Positions 1-11,092 of a DNA stretch of 50,000 nt are shown here, in pieces. The position numbers were made by a program, and so were the translations under genes. The stretch lies in the NCBI GenBank assembly GCA_030704615.1, contig JAKLZA010000072.1, positions 1-50,000 of the forward strand, given 5' to 3'. Origin of the DNA: Takakia lepidozioides. Taxonomy: Eukaryota > Streptophyta > Takakiopsida > Takakiales > Takakiaceae. Positions within the stretch are counted from its first letter, which is position 1. Each line of letters starts with the position of its first letter. The notes below the pieces were generated by a model. The model was not told the origin of the DNA. It ran no database searches and saw nothing but the letters and a program-made list of their open reading frames with translations.

Positions 1-221
1 ACCCCTAGCTTGCTAGCGGGTCATGCCCCAACTGCAGCGACGTAGCGGAATTGCAAGCTGGCGAAGCGTCACCGGAGCGGCGCGGCGGCGGTGGCGACGT
101 CGCAATTTCCGGGCCGGACGCCTACGCGGCGCAGCAGTCGCAGGAGGGTCGTCGCGTCTGGCGCGCTCGTGGTCCTGGCGTCGCTAAGCCCCCCTAAACG
201 TAGTAGTGTGCTGAATTTGCT
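1..221. other. GC-rich stretch of unknown origin, no gene recognised
   Basis: This stretch is rich in CGG/GCG runs (for example around 75-100), unlike the AT-richer Copia sequence that begins at about 222. The minus-strand open frame through it has the low-complexity composition expected of GC-rich DNA and matches no family I know. It could be part of an LTR or another element cut by the window edge. Confidence 0.4.
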
Positions 222-1145
222 ATGACTGATATGGGTGAGATTCGATTTTGTCTTGGTATTCAAATCAGCAGAGATCGAGTGAACCATACAATATTCATGC
301 ATCAACAATAATACACTGAGACCATTTCTATAAAGGTTTAAGTTGGAGATGAGTAAGCCAACATCAACTCCTCTCGAAGTTGGTTTGAAACTTGCGAAGG
401 ATATGGCACCTAAGACTCAAGAAGAGCAGGAGGATATGAGGAAAACTCCTTATCAAAGTGCATTCGGCAGTTTGATGTATTACATGTTTATATTAGGCCA
501 GACATTGCACATTTAGTGGGAGTGGTCTCACAATTCTTTTTAGATCCCGGATAAATCCATTGGAAAGTAGTGAAGATGATATTTCAGTATCTAAGATGAA
601 CATCAACCTCTAGTCTACTCTACAAGAGAGTGGAAAATCCAAGTTTGTTGGGGTTTGCTGATGTTCACTGGGCAGAAGACGTTGATAGCAGAAAATCAAC
701 TTCAGACCATTGTTTTCCCCTAGCAGGTGGAGCTTTATCTTGGTCTAGTAAGCGACAAGTTGCAACAACGTTGTCATCAACAGAAGCTGAGTACATGTCC
801 ATTACACAAGCAGCAAAAGAGGCTATTTGGTTACGAAAATTGCTTGGAGATTTGGGTCATCTCCAGTCATTACCTACAACTCTATTTTGTGACAATCAAA
901 GTGTGATTGCACTAAGTCAGAATCCGAAGTATCATTCAAGGACGAAGCACATTGAAGTGCAACATCACTACATACGGGAAGTTGTTTCCAAAGAAGAGAT
1001 CAAGGTGATCTATTGTGCTACAGGAGATATGGTTGCGGATGTTTTGACGAAGAGTCTACCACAAACAAAACACACCAGAAAACACATCAAGTGTTCAGTC
1101 TTACTTGGTGTCTCTTTTCCAATGACAAACAAAGTAGTTCAATGA
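222..1145 (+). pseudogene. Copia retrotransposon pol remnant (reverse transcriptase C-terminus and RNase H)
   Basis: This is the 3' part of a Ty1/Copia polyprotein. Near 222 the reading is MTDMGEIRFCLGIQISRDR, the connection region after the polymerase active site. A stop and frame change follow near 309, and MSKPTSTPLEVGLKLAKD reads from about 350. From 630 to 1145 one clean frame of 171 codons carries RNase H signatures: ADVHWAEDVDSRKSTS, STEAEYMSITQAAKEAIWLRK, LFCDNQSVIALSQNP and RTKHIEVQHHYIRE, in the usual Copia order. Gag, integrase and most of the RT are missing. It lies directly before a polypurine tract and LTR, as the end of pol should. Multiple frame breaks make it inactive. Confidence 0.9.
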
Positions 1146-1155
1146 TATGGTTTAA

Positions 1156-1166
1156 TTGAGTGGGAG
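1156..1166 (+). other. Polypurine tract of Copia element
   Basis: TTGAGTGGGAG lies directly before the TGTTGG start of the LTR, the expected place for plus-strand priming in an LTR retrotransposon. Confidence 0.7.
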
Positions 1167-1464
1167 TGTTGGAAATAATTAAACATATCTAGAAGACTAA
1201 GAGTCTAGAAGGCCAAAGTCTAAGAGACTACCTTGTTTAACTCACCATTGGAAGATGAATGGCTAGAAGGTGGATGGTCGTCATAGTAAAAAGTGGAAGT
1301 GACCAAGTAGGATTTTCTAGAAACCTTCTTGTATAAGCTCGGGGTGAAGCCACTAGTCTGAGTGTAAGAGTATGATGGTGGCTTCTATGGTTGGGAGGAG
1401 AGCTTTAGTTTTAGCTTTAGACTACGACTTTAGTTGTTGTTCTTGTTCTTGCTCAATTCTAACA
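1167..1464 (+). repeat. Copia 3' LTR (298 bp)
   Basis: It starts TGTTGGAAATAATTAAAC right after the polypurine tract and ends CAATTCTAACA, giving the TG...CA termini of Copia LTRs. The matching 5' LTR is not in the window, so identity-based dating is not possible here. Confidence 0.75.
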
Positions 1465-2094
1465 ACCCAAGCAGTTTTCACCAATGTCAGGAGATATCAA
1501 CCTTAACTAAACATATGGGGATTTTTATCGAACACAACTTGTCTTGCAGTTGGTGAGAAAGATCCACCGCGGCAATGAAGGATAACATAAGAGATGCAGT
1601 ATGGTCCATTGACCAGGAAAGTCTCTACTGTTGGATGATGATATGAGTATACAACCTTCCATAGCTTTCTTCCAGCCACCAAGATCCGAATAGCTTGGGT
1701 TTCAGTGTGGCTTTTTGGATGACCACACAATCTTCCTCACTGAATGTATCAAGTCACCCAAAACGTGCAAATGCCTACTAATCTGTTTTCACATTGCCAC
1801 TCAAATAAAAAGCTCTTACACAATGCGAGGGCTCAGCCAGCCATCAAATGCTCTTCAAGGGCTTGGGGCAGGTCCCCATGGTATAATGTGAATACCTAAC
1901 CCTCCATGGCACATATGTATAAGTCCATTATTCTGACTTGAAGTTGAGCAGCAAAAAACAAAAAAGAAGGTCAAGATTTTTTTTTGCGGAGGGCTGCCTG
2001 TCATTAGGTTCCTGTTCACTACCAATTGTAGCATTTCCACCATCACTATGATTTTGACCATATTTTGGCACCCGTAGACCCCCCATCCTCATGT
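1465..2094. other. Spacer, no recognised gene
   Basis: A 75-codon minus-strand open frame at 1503-1730 shows no family motif that I recognise. A short T-run lies near 1976-1985. The stretch is downstream of the minus-strand hydrolase gene and may include its 3' untranslated region. Confidence 0.4.
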
Positions 2095-5000
2095 CTAAAG
2101 GTACTTGGCAAACCAGTCAAGCATCAGCTTGTGTGCCTCGACAGCCGCCTCCACTGCTGGTGGATCCGTTTCGTCGTATCGCACTGCCCAACCATGCTTA
2201 ACGTCTGGAAATATCTTCACATAGCTTTTTAACTGCAATGCATCAAACATTTGAATTGTGACAAAGACAGAGAGGTGATCTCCAGAATATGCTGCACAAG
2301 CCTGGCAAAAAGGGAAACTGCCTTGGAAGTTGTCTCCAAATTCTGTTAAAAAGACCATGAAAATATAAATGCCTCACTTATACCCCCATCCAGCAAAGGG
2401 GATTCCAAATCTCTAAAGATCAATAGAGGTATAAATGATTTGCATTTCCTGCATATGCCAAACTCACTATAATGTCAGACACAGAAGAATAAAAAGAGAC
2501 TACTGAACTTAGTTTATAATAGAGGTAAAAGGTACAGACCTCTGTTCGTGACCCCAGGATTGGTATAGCCTTCTCAGCCCCATCTGTTGGAGCAGCCAAT
2601 ACTGAAATCGGTACATTCACCTCTGCATTGACATCCACATACTTGGATTCAACACTGGAATGCGCCGTGTGTGTTGTAGAGGGACAAGTGGCTGTGTCTC
2701 AGTTTAACCCATACTTTGTACATCGCAGTCTTACCACTACTCGTTTGAGGCTTGGGTCGCTGATTATGTGTCAGTGCCATACACCTCTTCCCTCTTCAAA
2801 TCTTCATTTGGCTCCTCTTGGGAGGTGATTGACCTTCCCCAGCTATACTTCCCTCGTAGCTTTCTGGTTGCTAAATGAGTCTGGGTTCCTAACTGTTTGG
2901 GTGTGCCAAGGCCGTTAGCAAGGTTCATGTGCTAGGTTTATTGCGGGGTAGACCTTGGGGGTGAAGTGACGCCATAAGTTACACTTTCTTTTCACTCTAT
3001 TGGGGGTGCTGCCAATTCTCTTTGCCAAAAAAAGGGGTTAAAGAGGGAAGGTGAATAACATCGGGAACATATTACATCTCGAAGGCCTTATGCGAGTCAG
3101 AAAGGTAACGAGGATTTCCCAGACTTATCTCTTCTGCACTTGGAACGAGCAAGAAAAGAGAGGAAAAAAACCGGAGATGGATGGATCCAAATTTGAGAAG
3201 CCCTGAAGATTACAAGCATCCAGAAAAATACCTGGAAAGTGAACAAGAAAAGAGAGGAAAAAAAACGGAGATGGATGGATCCAAATTTGAGAAGCCCTAA
3301 AGATTACAAGCATCCAGAAAAATACCTGGCAAGTGAACACAAAATACAACCATAACATATCACAGAATACAGAAATGGGACTGGCCTTCATAGTCTGTAG
3401 TTTCAATCCCGGAGGGATGTAGCTGCACAACCGCTTGAATAATCTCCTCCTTTCCAAGAAGAACTGCAACTTTTGCTGCACAAACAGTAGAGATATATCA
3501 ACCAAGACAGATCCAAATGTGGACAGCCTGAGAGCAAATTGTTTTAGTTTATATATCATGGACGTTACGAAAGCAATTTTGGGAAAGGGACAGGACCAGA
3601 TAATGTTGAGCGTATCCAGCAAAAGATGACAGTAGTAGTAATGCTTGAAAGAAAAACAATCAGAACAGCTAAAAAGGAATACCTCCCCAACAGAAGCCTG
3701 CTACACCAATGGAGCTTATTCCTTTGGCCTTAATTTCCTCCACACACTGCTTTGCAGCACCTACTGATTCCGACTGCATCACCATCACACAGGCCGTTAA
3801 AAAACCACATCCTCACTGTAAAGGAGTATCCTACACCATCCAATCTAGGCTACAGCCCCTGCTTGCTACTCATCTGGTTGCAAAGCTCTCCAGCTCATCA
3901 TGTCTTCACTGGTGCACGTTCCATGTTCTCCTTTCAGATGTTGGAGACGTTGTTTGCCGTGGCCTTGTGGCCATAGATGAGTTACACTGCCTTTGTGAGG
4001 AGCTAACTCCAGTAGTGGGACTTACCTTGATATGATCAATTGGGTTGGGGTTTCCAGATTTCCTCTAGACATCCCTTCACACAAGCATCAATCTGCTGTG
4101 TGTGAGCTGGTCTAACAGGGCCACGGCTTTAGGCTCAGCCTTAAGTTTTTGACAGTTTGTGAACAACGGTGCAGGAACAACATTCTTGATGATCCTGATG
4201 AGGTCTACGTGTGTGTCGGTGTGTGTATGCTAATCTGATTAGTAGAAATGCCTAAATCTGATCTTCTATGGAGCCACCACCATCCCTCATACTGTGAAAA
4301 ACCCTACCCAGGATTCACCAATTTTTTTGGGGCAATCTGTGTCTCAATACTGGTATCGCAGGAAGAATGCAAAGCCGGTTCTCAGTATCAACATGGTAGA
4401 GCCTGGAGTGATATTAAGATGACTCGGGTCGAACCTAGGTATTGCCTCCACGACCTACTCGACTGGTAGGTTCTGCGATACCAAGTTGATACCCATTATT
4501 GATACCCGGGTTGAGGGAGAAAGAGAGAGAGAGATAGAGACCGGCATGTGATTTGCGAGCCATGCCTTCCCAACTTCAGGTGTCCAAAAATCTTCACCAA
4601 AAAAGTTTGGGACGATCACCAGGTAGCCCTTGTCCGCCACTTTGTCCGCCAGTTTCCTGTCATATGCATTACAACTAGCTGTAAGCCATATCCCACCGAC
4701 ACACTGCCTTCTGCCAATGGAGCCCCAAGAGATGTCTGATATTTTCAGCTAGACTAAAGATAGAAAGAGAGAGTAACCCTTCCAAAGCCTAATCGAGCAC
4801 AACTGGTGCAGAGACAGCCATGCTCATTCTTAAAAGATGCCTAGAACAGAGGCTATGATGAGTTCGAGGGAACAGTCCCAGGGGATACTGGCCCTTCATG
4901 AGCCCGTCCTGGAGTAATAAACCTGTATGGAACACAATCTGATAGTCGACATGACGGATGATGTAGGACTTGAGTAGATACTGTAGTACAAGGCCCGACT

Positions 5001-6006
5001 TCCATTCTACCACTGACATAGTAGCTCTATACTGGGACACATCTGGACACAATATAGAGAAAAGGCATAGAGAGAGTCACCTCATAAGAGGTGCCTTATA
5101 TCCTGTACATAGGCAACCAACAGAGCAGCGAAAAAAGGACCATGTTAGTACACATGCTCATATTCAAGAACCTGGTGTGCTCTCCAGGATCACTTTAGCC
5201 TCATTTTCATTTCGCATTTCTCACCTTCAATAAATCTGATATAACTGCTATCAAATCACCTGAGAATGGCAAGTTCAGTACTTTCAAACGAGGTACAAAG
5301 AGATTTGGCCCATTTAGACTGACTCAGTCCATGTGATTAACGTGCAACCTGTGAAGCCCTACTGAAGTGTGGAAACTTCTGTCTGTACGTAGTGGAGTCT
5401 AATATTTGGAGAATTCGTGATTTAACCAATAATCACAGTTAGCACTCAAGCTCGGCGTTTTCTGTACACTAGGTACCCCAAAGGAGGTTCCAGAATTCCG
5501 TTATAGAGCAGCTGGTAGATTATCCCAGTCAAGTGCACCATAGTGCAGATTCCAGCTTTGGCGCTAAGAGGAACATGTTAATTTCAGGTGTTCTGATCCT
5601 GGGCCTGGCTGTACTATGGGAACTACCTGACTCATGCACCATGCCACCAATGCTTACTGGCTAGCATTGAGCATTTCCTACGGAGAGCTGGTTCGGCTGT
5701 GTACTGTAGAATGCGCACACCTATCACATAATGATAAGAGAATCCACACCATACAACAAACGCTCCAGCGACGGAAACGGAGGGGTAAAATGTGAGATTT
5801 CTAAAGACAGAGAAGGGTGGCGTATCAGCTCAACATAACGGAGGAACAAAATTTCACGTACCGAAAACGTCGGTGACGAGGATCACAGCAGCCGAGGAAG
5901 ACGCCGAACCAGTGATGTACACAGGGAGCCCGGCTATGGTGTCCTCTTTCCCCACAGAGATTTCCTCCGCTGGAGGCGCGGGTGTGCAGCACGCCTCGGT
6001 AGCCAT
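2095..6006 (-). CDS. Dienelactone hydrolase family protein, seven-exon model
   Basis: Proposed exons (minus strand, in order): 5862-6006, 4708-4735, 4542-4656, 3683-3773, 3386-3475, 2540-2622 and 2095-2232. They join in phase to 229 residues. The product is an alpha/beta hydrolase of the dienelactone hydrolase (carboxymethylenebutenolidase) type, probably cytosolic; the plant substrate is unknown. The family catalytic triad is present: Cys124 in GVAGFCWG, Asp170 in LAAPTDGA, His197 in VKHGWAVRY. Other family marks are ADKGYLVIVPNFF and VQLHPSG. The start is the ATG at 6006, followed by MATEACCTPAPPAEE. The Asp-His spacing is roughly eight residues shorter than I expect for plant homologues, so an exon between 2232 and 2540 may be missed. 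Exon 2 is the least certain. Donors after exons 2 and 5 would be GC rather than GT. The gene is head to head with the first SURNod19 gene. Confidence 0.72.
3141..3330. repeat. Tandem duplication of about 94 bp inside hydrolase intron 5
   Basis: Two adjacent copies share CAAGAAAAGAGAGG, GGATGGATCCAAATTTGAG and AGATTACAAGCATCCAG with only a few differences. The offset between the copies is 94 bases (for example 3150 and 3244). The duplication falls between exons 5 and 6 of the hydrolase gene model. Confidence 0.85.
3945..4185. repeat. Dispersed repeat carrying an exon-like segment, inside hydrolase intron 3
   Basis: It shares AGACGTTGTTTGCCGT, CCTTGTGGCCAT and CACACAAGCATCAATCTGC with the 28691-28997 insertion. 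On the minus strand both copies read PLFTN...AEPKA...L and QQIDACVKG, followed by a splice-donor-like AG|GTAAGT. The reading frame is broken in this copy. Confidence 0.75.
4351..4483. repeat. Small inverted repeat in hydrolase intron 3
   Basis: TGGTATCGCAG at 4351-4361 is the exact reverse complement of CTGCGATACCA at 4473-4483. A GA-rich microsatellite follows at about 4518-4541. Possibly a degraded MITE; no clear target duplication was found. Confidence 0.45.
4736..5861 (-). other. Large first intron of the hydrolase gene
   Basis: No gene is recognised in this 1.1-kb stretch. Its donor reads G|GTACGT just after exon 1. Open frames here lack any family signature. Confidence 0.5.
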
Positions 6007-6094
6007 GCTGCCCTCTCAAATGTCTCAATCTGCAAAGCTCCCCTCCGTGGCTCTCGCTCTTGAGCTAGTTTACGATTTTCCTATCGTACCTGCT

Positions 6095-6102
6095 CTATAT
6101 AG
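6095..6102 (-). promoter_or_regulatory. TATA box of the hydrolase gene
   Basis: CTATATAG, a palindrome, lies about 90 bases upstream of the ATG at 6006, a suitable distance for a plant TATA box plus 5' leader. Confidence 0.45.
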
Positions 6103-6109
6103 TTTTGCT

Positions 6110-7090
6110 TTCTAGTGGAGGCCTTGGGTGTGGATTAGTTTGTAGTAGGAAGTGAGATGGAGTGGGAAAGGCCGAGACCTGCCCTTTTATACCCTCTCAG
6201 GGCAGCGGGCCCAGCTCGCCTTCTACAAGCCTGGTTCGCACCACGTGTGCACAGTCCCGCAGTTGGCGTCTGGACCAGTGTTGTGCGGTTATTTGATTTT
6301 TTTTAATATCAGATTTTACTTTAACTTTCTGTTCACATTCTCAGGTTCCGAGCTTTTGGAGCTTTCCTGTTTTTAATATCCCGCTAGTTCCGGTTCAAAC
6401 AAATTAAGAAAAACATGCAAAACCACCGGTTCTCAACCAGATCGGGTTATCCCATCTCTTCACACGGCAGTTCTTAACGGAAGCGGATATTTGATTTTTT
6501 GACCTCCGGCAGATCCACATACATATGTCCGGGTTGGGATCTGGGTTTGAGGCTGAATCAAATATCCGCACAACACTGGTCTGGACGTGGCTGGACACAC
6601 TTCTTCATCCCGTCGGCCTCCTGTTTCGCTTTACTGCACCCTTTCCTGCATCCCTATTGGTCTCTCCAATCACCTCTCTTTTTCTAACCTTCAAAATTCC
6701 CCCAGCTGATGTTGGGTACTTATTTGTGCTCATAGAGTTTGTGCACCGTTTCCTTCTATTTAAAAAAAAAAACAATTCCGGGCTTACAGTCTAGAAGTGT
6801 TGGATCCCTACACACTTTCGTGGGAGTTGCCGCGGGACTTTCCAGGGAGTTGCTCAGTGACCTTCACTGCGCATGAGCTCATCGCAGTGCACAACACAAG
6901 CAAAAAACGGTAAAACCAAGTATTACGTCAGGGCAGTGCGCTATCCTTCATGTCATATTTACTTAGTACGTGAACCAAGCCTGCAGCGTTGTCATAAGAT
7001 CTTCATACATGAAATACATAACGAAAAATGGAAAGCCCGCTTCACTGTCGTACAGTCTTCGTGTTATGTTCTTAGCTGATTTCTGCTCCG
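6110..7090. other. Divergent intergenic promoter region
   Basis: The stretch lies between the hydrolase start (minus) and the first SURNod19 gene (plus). No gene is recognised. It contains a CACGTG core at 6241-6246, an element used by plant bZIP and bHLH factors, and an A-run near 6763-6772. The ORFs here have no family signature. Confidence 0.45.
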
Positions 7091-7096
7091 TATAAG
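7091..7096 (+). promoter_or_regulatory. TATA box of SURNod19 copy 1
   Basis: TATAAG lies 107 bases before the ATG at 7198. The second copy has TATAAT at the equivalent place, and both are preceded by GATTTCTGC. Confidence 0.6.
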
Positions 7097-7197
7097 AAGA
7101 GAGGGCAGAGCTTCAGAATGGTAGAGTGAAGTGTGGGAATCCGTTTGTGTTTCCTGGGATCAGCTGCAGAGCTTAGCTGCGCACTGATCAGGCAGCC

Positions 7198-8842
7198 ATG
7201 ACCTTTGAAGGCCTTGTCGTGGCGCTAGCCCTGCTCTGCTTGGGTGCTGTGACAAGCGGTGTTCACAATGTTCAAAACAGTCGAGTAGATTGCCCGTCTC
7301 TGCGTGAAGCGAGCAAGAGCGTCACCTTCAGGTCTCCGCCCATCGTGTTCCGTCCTGGGGACGTGAAAAACAAATTTTTCACGGTGGAGGCGCCCCCTGG
7401 TCGATTCGCCACTCGGGACTTCACTGCAGAGCTTGTGTACGAGAATGGTGAATCTGTGCCACTTTACGATGTGTATCTCCATCACTGGGTTTTGAAGGAG
7501 CATAGCAGGGCTGAGGATGATGTCCTCACAGACAAGGAATTCAAAGAGATGGTGGAGAGGGAGCCGGGTCATGCCGTGTACTCAACGGCTTCAAGCGTTG
7601 GAACCTCTGTCGATGGAAAGCTCGGCCGCAAGGCGAAGCCGGGGGTGCTTCAATATTGGGCGGAGGGTGCAGAGACCCGGCGTCTGATATCGAAGATTCC
7701 TGCTCCATACGGACTGGAGGGAGGTAACCCTCCGGCTGGTCATAGATCTGAGTGGATCCTAAACGTGCATGGTATCGACACGAGGGGCGCTCTAGACAGA
7801 ATGGGGTGCACTGAATGCAGGTTTGTACCGAGCCACAGCTCAACATGATTCTTTTCCATAGTCGGAGTGGATTGTAAATGTGGGCGCAGAGTTCTAAAGG
7901 CCTAAATTTACTTCTTGCATTCTGTGCATATACCCCGTCAGTTCTTAGCTACCTTTGACTGCTTTAATCCTGACGAATTTTTTCATATGAAGCATCAATG
8001 CTCCCCATGAAGGCTCGGGTGTAATCCAACAGATGGGAAATGCAGATGTGATCTGTTCACCAGCGAGAATGGGGATAGCGCACGTAGTTCCTTGCCGGAG
8101 AATTATCTTGGGGGTCTCATGTGCTGTGTTGATGAATCTCGCTGCGTTTTGAAGGAAGGTTTCAATGCAGAGAAATTGGAGAGGACCATATACTTGCAGG
8201 TAATCATCTCACCGTACTGGTACTTCAAATTTTGTCCTGTACTGGCGTCCTTCTGAGAGTTAGGTTGTCTAGATGTCACTAACTGAGTTGATAATTTGTT
8301 AATGCCTGCACCACTGCTGGATGTTTATTTTGCAGTATACCTGGGAATACGTAACCTGGGATGACTGCATAGTGCCTTTGAAGCAAGAAGAGCTTGATGT
8401 GACCGACGATGGAGATGGAGGGAAGACAGAATTTGATATAGAGGGATGCAACGTCAGTGAGAACGCACTACTCTTAGACGAATGTGTGGACACACGAGAA
8501 ACGGTGTTTCAAGACTTGTTTCCTGATGGAGCCGAAATCATCCATGCTGTATCTCACCTCCATGCTACAAGCCTCAATGCAACTCTCTACGGAGAAGATG
8601 GGCGGGTTATTTGCAACTCTCCTCCCATTTACGGCAGTGGCTCCACCGCAGGGAATGAGGAGGGATACGTCGTTGGAAATGTTGTCTGTTACCCGTCTTT
8701 GGGGAGTTCGACGATGAAGATAGGCAAGGGTGAGCTCCTTCGGTTTCAAGTAAAATATAGCAAGGTCGGGGGTCCGCATACTGGATTGATGGGCCTCATG
8801 TTTCTGAAGCTAACCTCCGAGGCTCCTGTATCTGATATCTAA
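7198..8842 (+). CDS. Stress up-regulated Nod 19 (SURNod19) family protein, copy 1
   Basis: Exons 7198-7820, 8046-8199 and 8336-8842 join in phase to 427 residues with GT-AG introns (AG|GTTTGT, ACTTGCAG|GTAATC, TTTTGCAG|TATACC). Residues 1 to about 21 form a signal peptide, so the protein is probably secreted or vacuolar. Family marks follow in order: FRSPPIVFRPGDVKNKFF, VYLHHWVLKE, IDTRGALDRMGCTECR, a Cys-rich LGGLMCCVDESRC, TWEYVTWDDCIVPLK, HAVSHLHATSLNATLYGEDG and SPPIYGSG. The paired-histidine motifs (HHW and HLH) recall copper monooxygenase folds, but no enzyme activity is established for the family as far as I know. Upstream lies a TATA box; 16 kb downstream is a second copy. Reading past 7820 meets a stop at 7846, so splicing is needed. 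Confidence 0.93.
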
Positions 8843-9230
8843 ACTTAATCTTCTTATGTAGGAAAGTGCCGTCCATCTCTGTGTGCTCTTCCATCTACGA
8901 AGTTGTGAAGAGGCAATGTAATTGTGTTGTATTCTTGCTTGGTATTGTACCCATAAACGCAAGTAGATGATAGATTTATCTTTGAAGAAGCTGTCTCTCA
9001 GATTGATAACTGGGAAATATTTGATACAGTACATACATAATTGAACCCAAGTTCAATTTAATTGTGACTGCAACAGTGGAGCTTATCTCCATTTGTCTGG
9101 TGCATCAAGGTAGATTTAAGCAGAATGTTCAAAGTGTATTGAGATCTTAGCTCTGAGCCACTCAAGGGAATATTTGCTTTAATGGTGCAAAACTTTCAAC
9201 CCTACAGGTGACATTCTCCTCCGCTTCACA

Positions 9231-9784
9231 CTAGAAGCCCAAACTTGGTTGCCATAGTGTTGAGCTATGCAACGCCGCTCTTCAACATAGGCTACCCGCC
9301 TCTCTATCCATGGCAAACCTGCAACTTGTTCGCCTTTGCACTCTATCCGTTTTGGATAGGCTCATGCACGGCTCCCTGCACTCTAGGCTGAACCGCTTCT
9401 CATGATCTGAAAACACAAGTGCTACAACTAACTCGAACCTGGCACTCACAGACTCGAACTGATCTTTCTCGAGTGATAAGGAAATGAATGATACAAGCAC
9501 ACAAGCTCTCTCAAACTCACATACTTGCACATGAAAACATCACTCATATATTAAGTCAAGCCAAGTGCACCCCACGCCATGGGGAATCCACACTACGGCG
9601 CCATAGCTAGATGCAGTGAGGCTCAACTCGAGAAAGATGAGCCCACCGCGATCTGCCGTGAAGATAACAACGTCAGGTGCCCAAACACGTATTGGTCCCT
9701 GGATTGACACTTGGATCAATCCCAAATGTCAATATATAAAAGCTAGCTATTTCCTAGCTAACTTCACACTAGTGGTAAAATAAC
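9231..9784. other. Spacer, no recognised gene
   Basis: No family signature is seen on either strand. The stretch lies between the end of duplication copy 1 and the broken edge of the chromovirus fragment. Confidence 0.4.
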
Positions 9785-11092
9785 TTGACAGCTCGCTTGC
9801 GGGTCACTGCGGAGCCAAGCGCACCGCGACACTCCTAAAGAAATAGTATTTCTGGGCCAAATTGAGGGAGTAGCCCGAGGAGTATGTCAAGACATGCACC
9901 ACATGCCAAAAAAACCGGAGTGAGTACAAAAAGCAAGCGGGGCTGTTACAACCCTTGCCTATTCCAGAGGGGTCTTGGGAAAGTGTCTCGATGGATTTCA
10001 TGACTGCTATACCGCTGTCAAAAGGATTTGATGCAATCATGGTGGTGGTGGATAGGTTCTGTAAAATGGGTCATTTCATCCCCACCAAGGAGACAACAAC
10101 GGCGCAGGAGGCGGAACGACTTTACTTCGCCCACGTCTTCAAGCATCGTGGACTCCCGAAGGATATTGTCTCGGACCGCGATCCAAAGTTTACAAGTAAA
10201 TTTTGGAGGGCACTTTGGAAGAAAATGGGGACGGGGCTCAAGATGAGCACCGCTTTCCGATCTACGACGAACGGCCAAATGGAAAGGGTGAATTCCGTGG
10301 TGAAACAGATCTTGCGGAATTACGTGTCGGCAGACAAATCGGACTGGGTGGAGCACTTGGATGCGGCAGAGTTCTGTTATAATAACACAAAATACTCCGC
10401 AACGGGAGTTTCCCCTTTCGTATTGGTCTATGGAAAAACACCTTTGGTGCCGACAAGTTGGGCCGCCTAAGACGTTGAGGAATCGGCAGCAACAACGGTG
10501 CTGGAAGAACGCGAGCGTTTGTTGAAGCTCGCAAAGTACAACATTGTCAAAGCTAAGAAACGGTATGAACGGTAGACGAATCGGAAGCGGAGAGAAGTTA
10601 AGTTTGAGGCAGGCACGGAGGTTTGGTTGAACATCAAGAATTTCCGACTACCTCCGAAAGTGAGTCCGAAGTTTGTACCTCCATATGCGGGACCTTTTCG
10701 CATCCGGAAGGTTATGAATGAGGATGTGTATGAATTGGAGCTGCCGGCAAATAGCAAGGTGCATCCGGTATTCCACGTCTCCCTTTTGAAGCCTTACTTC
10801 AAAGATGAAGCGTGTCCGAATCGGCATCAAGTATTGCGTCCGCCACATGTGCTGTTGGATCATGAAAATAAACCTGAGTACGAGGTGGAGGCAGTGCTTA
10901 AGTCGAGGAGGTTCAAGAATTGAGAAACAGAATATCTCGTGAAATGGAAGGGTTATCATCATGTGGAGGCATCTTGGGTGCGTGCCTCAAAAATATGAAA
11001 CGCATCCGAGGCGGTTGTAGCTTTCGAAGGGCGACCTCAAAAGCGGAAGAAGCGTTGATGGGGACATCAACCTTGGATCGTGGGGGAGGAAA
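9785..11092 (+). pseudogene. Ty3/gypsy chromovirus integrase and chromodomain remnant
   Basis: One reading frame runs from about 9787 to 11060 without a frameshift. In order it shows DSSLAGHCGAKRTATLL and CTTCQKN (the HHCC zinc-binding part), the integrase core (GSWESVSMDFMTAIP, IVSDRDPKFTSKFW, TNGQMERVNSVVKQ), the C-terminal region (AGPFRIRK, KVHPVFHVSLLKPY) and a chromodomain (ETEYLVKWKGYHHVEASWV). Nonsense codons interrupt it at 9844, 9871, 10468, 10573, 10921 and about 10999, and the chain ends at a TGA near 11056. Gag, protease and reverse transcriptase are absent on the 5' side, where homology starts abruptly. The chromodomain places it among chromoviruses, which use it to target chromatin. 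It is dead by point mutation. Confidence 0.92.
11080..11092 (+). other. Polypurine tract of chromovirus; LTR start proposed at 11093
   Basis: GTGGGGGAGGAAA is followed by TGCATGCTTAGCCC, which begins with TG as an LTR should. The LTR's 3' end could not be fixed. Confidence 0.5.

Larger units (their letters stand above)
6180..9230. repeat. Duplication unit, copy 1 (SURNod19 gene with flanks)
   Basis: The coding exons, both introns and the 3' flank match 20600-23390 closely. Upstream similarity is weaker but still collinear: TACCCTCTCA near 6190 and 20605, CCCTATTGG...CTCCAATC near 6650 and 20778, and the TATA-box region. At the 3' side similarity stops soon after CAAAACTTTCAACCCTACAG. The two units lie in the same orientation about 14 kb apart. 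Confidence 0.85.

Noticed and set aside
4381-4420. LTR end and primer-binding site (TATCAACA then TGGTAGAGCC)
   Set aside because: The match to TGGTATCAGAGC is partial and no gag or LTR start is found nearby.
7225-7846. Minus-strand open frames over SURNod19 copy 1 (and the equivalents at 21446-22046)
   Set aside because: They are shadows of the well-supported plus-strand coding exons and have no family signature.
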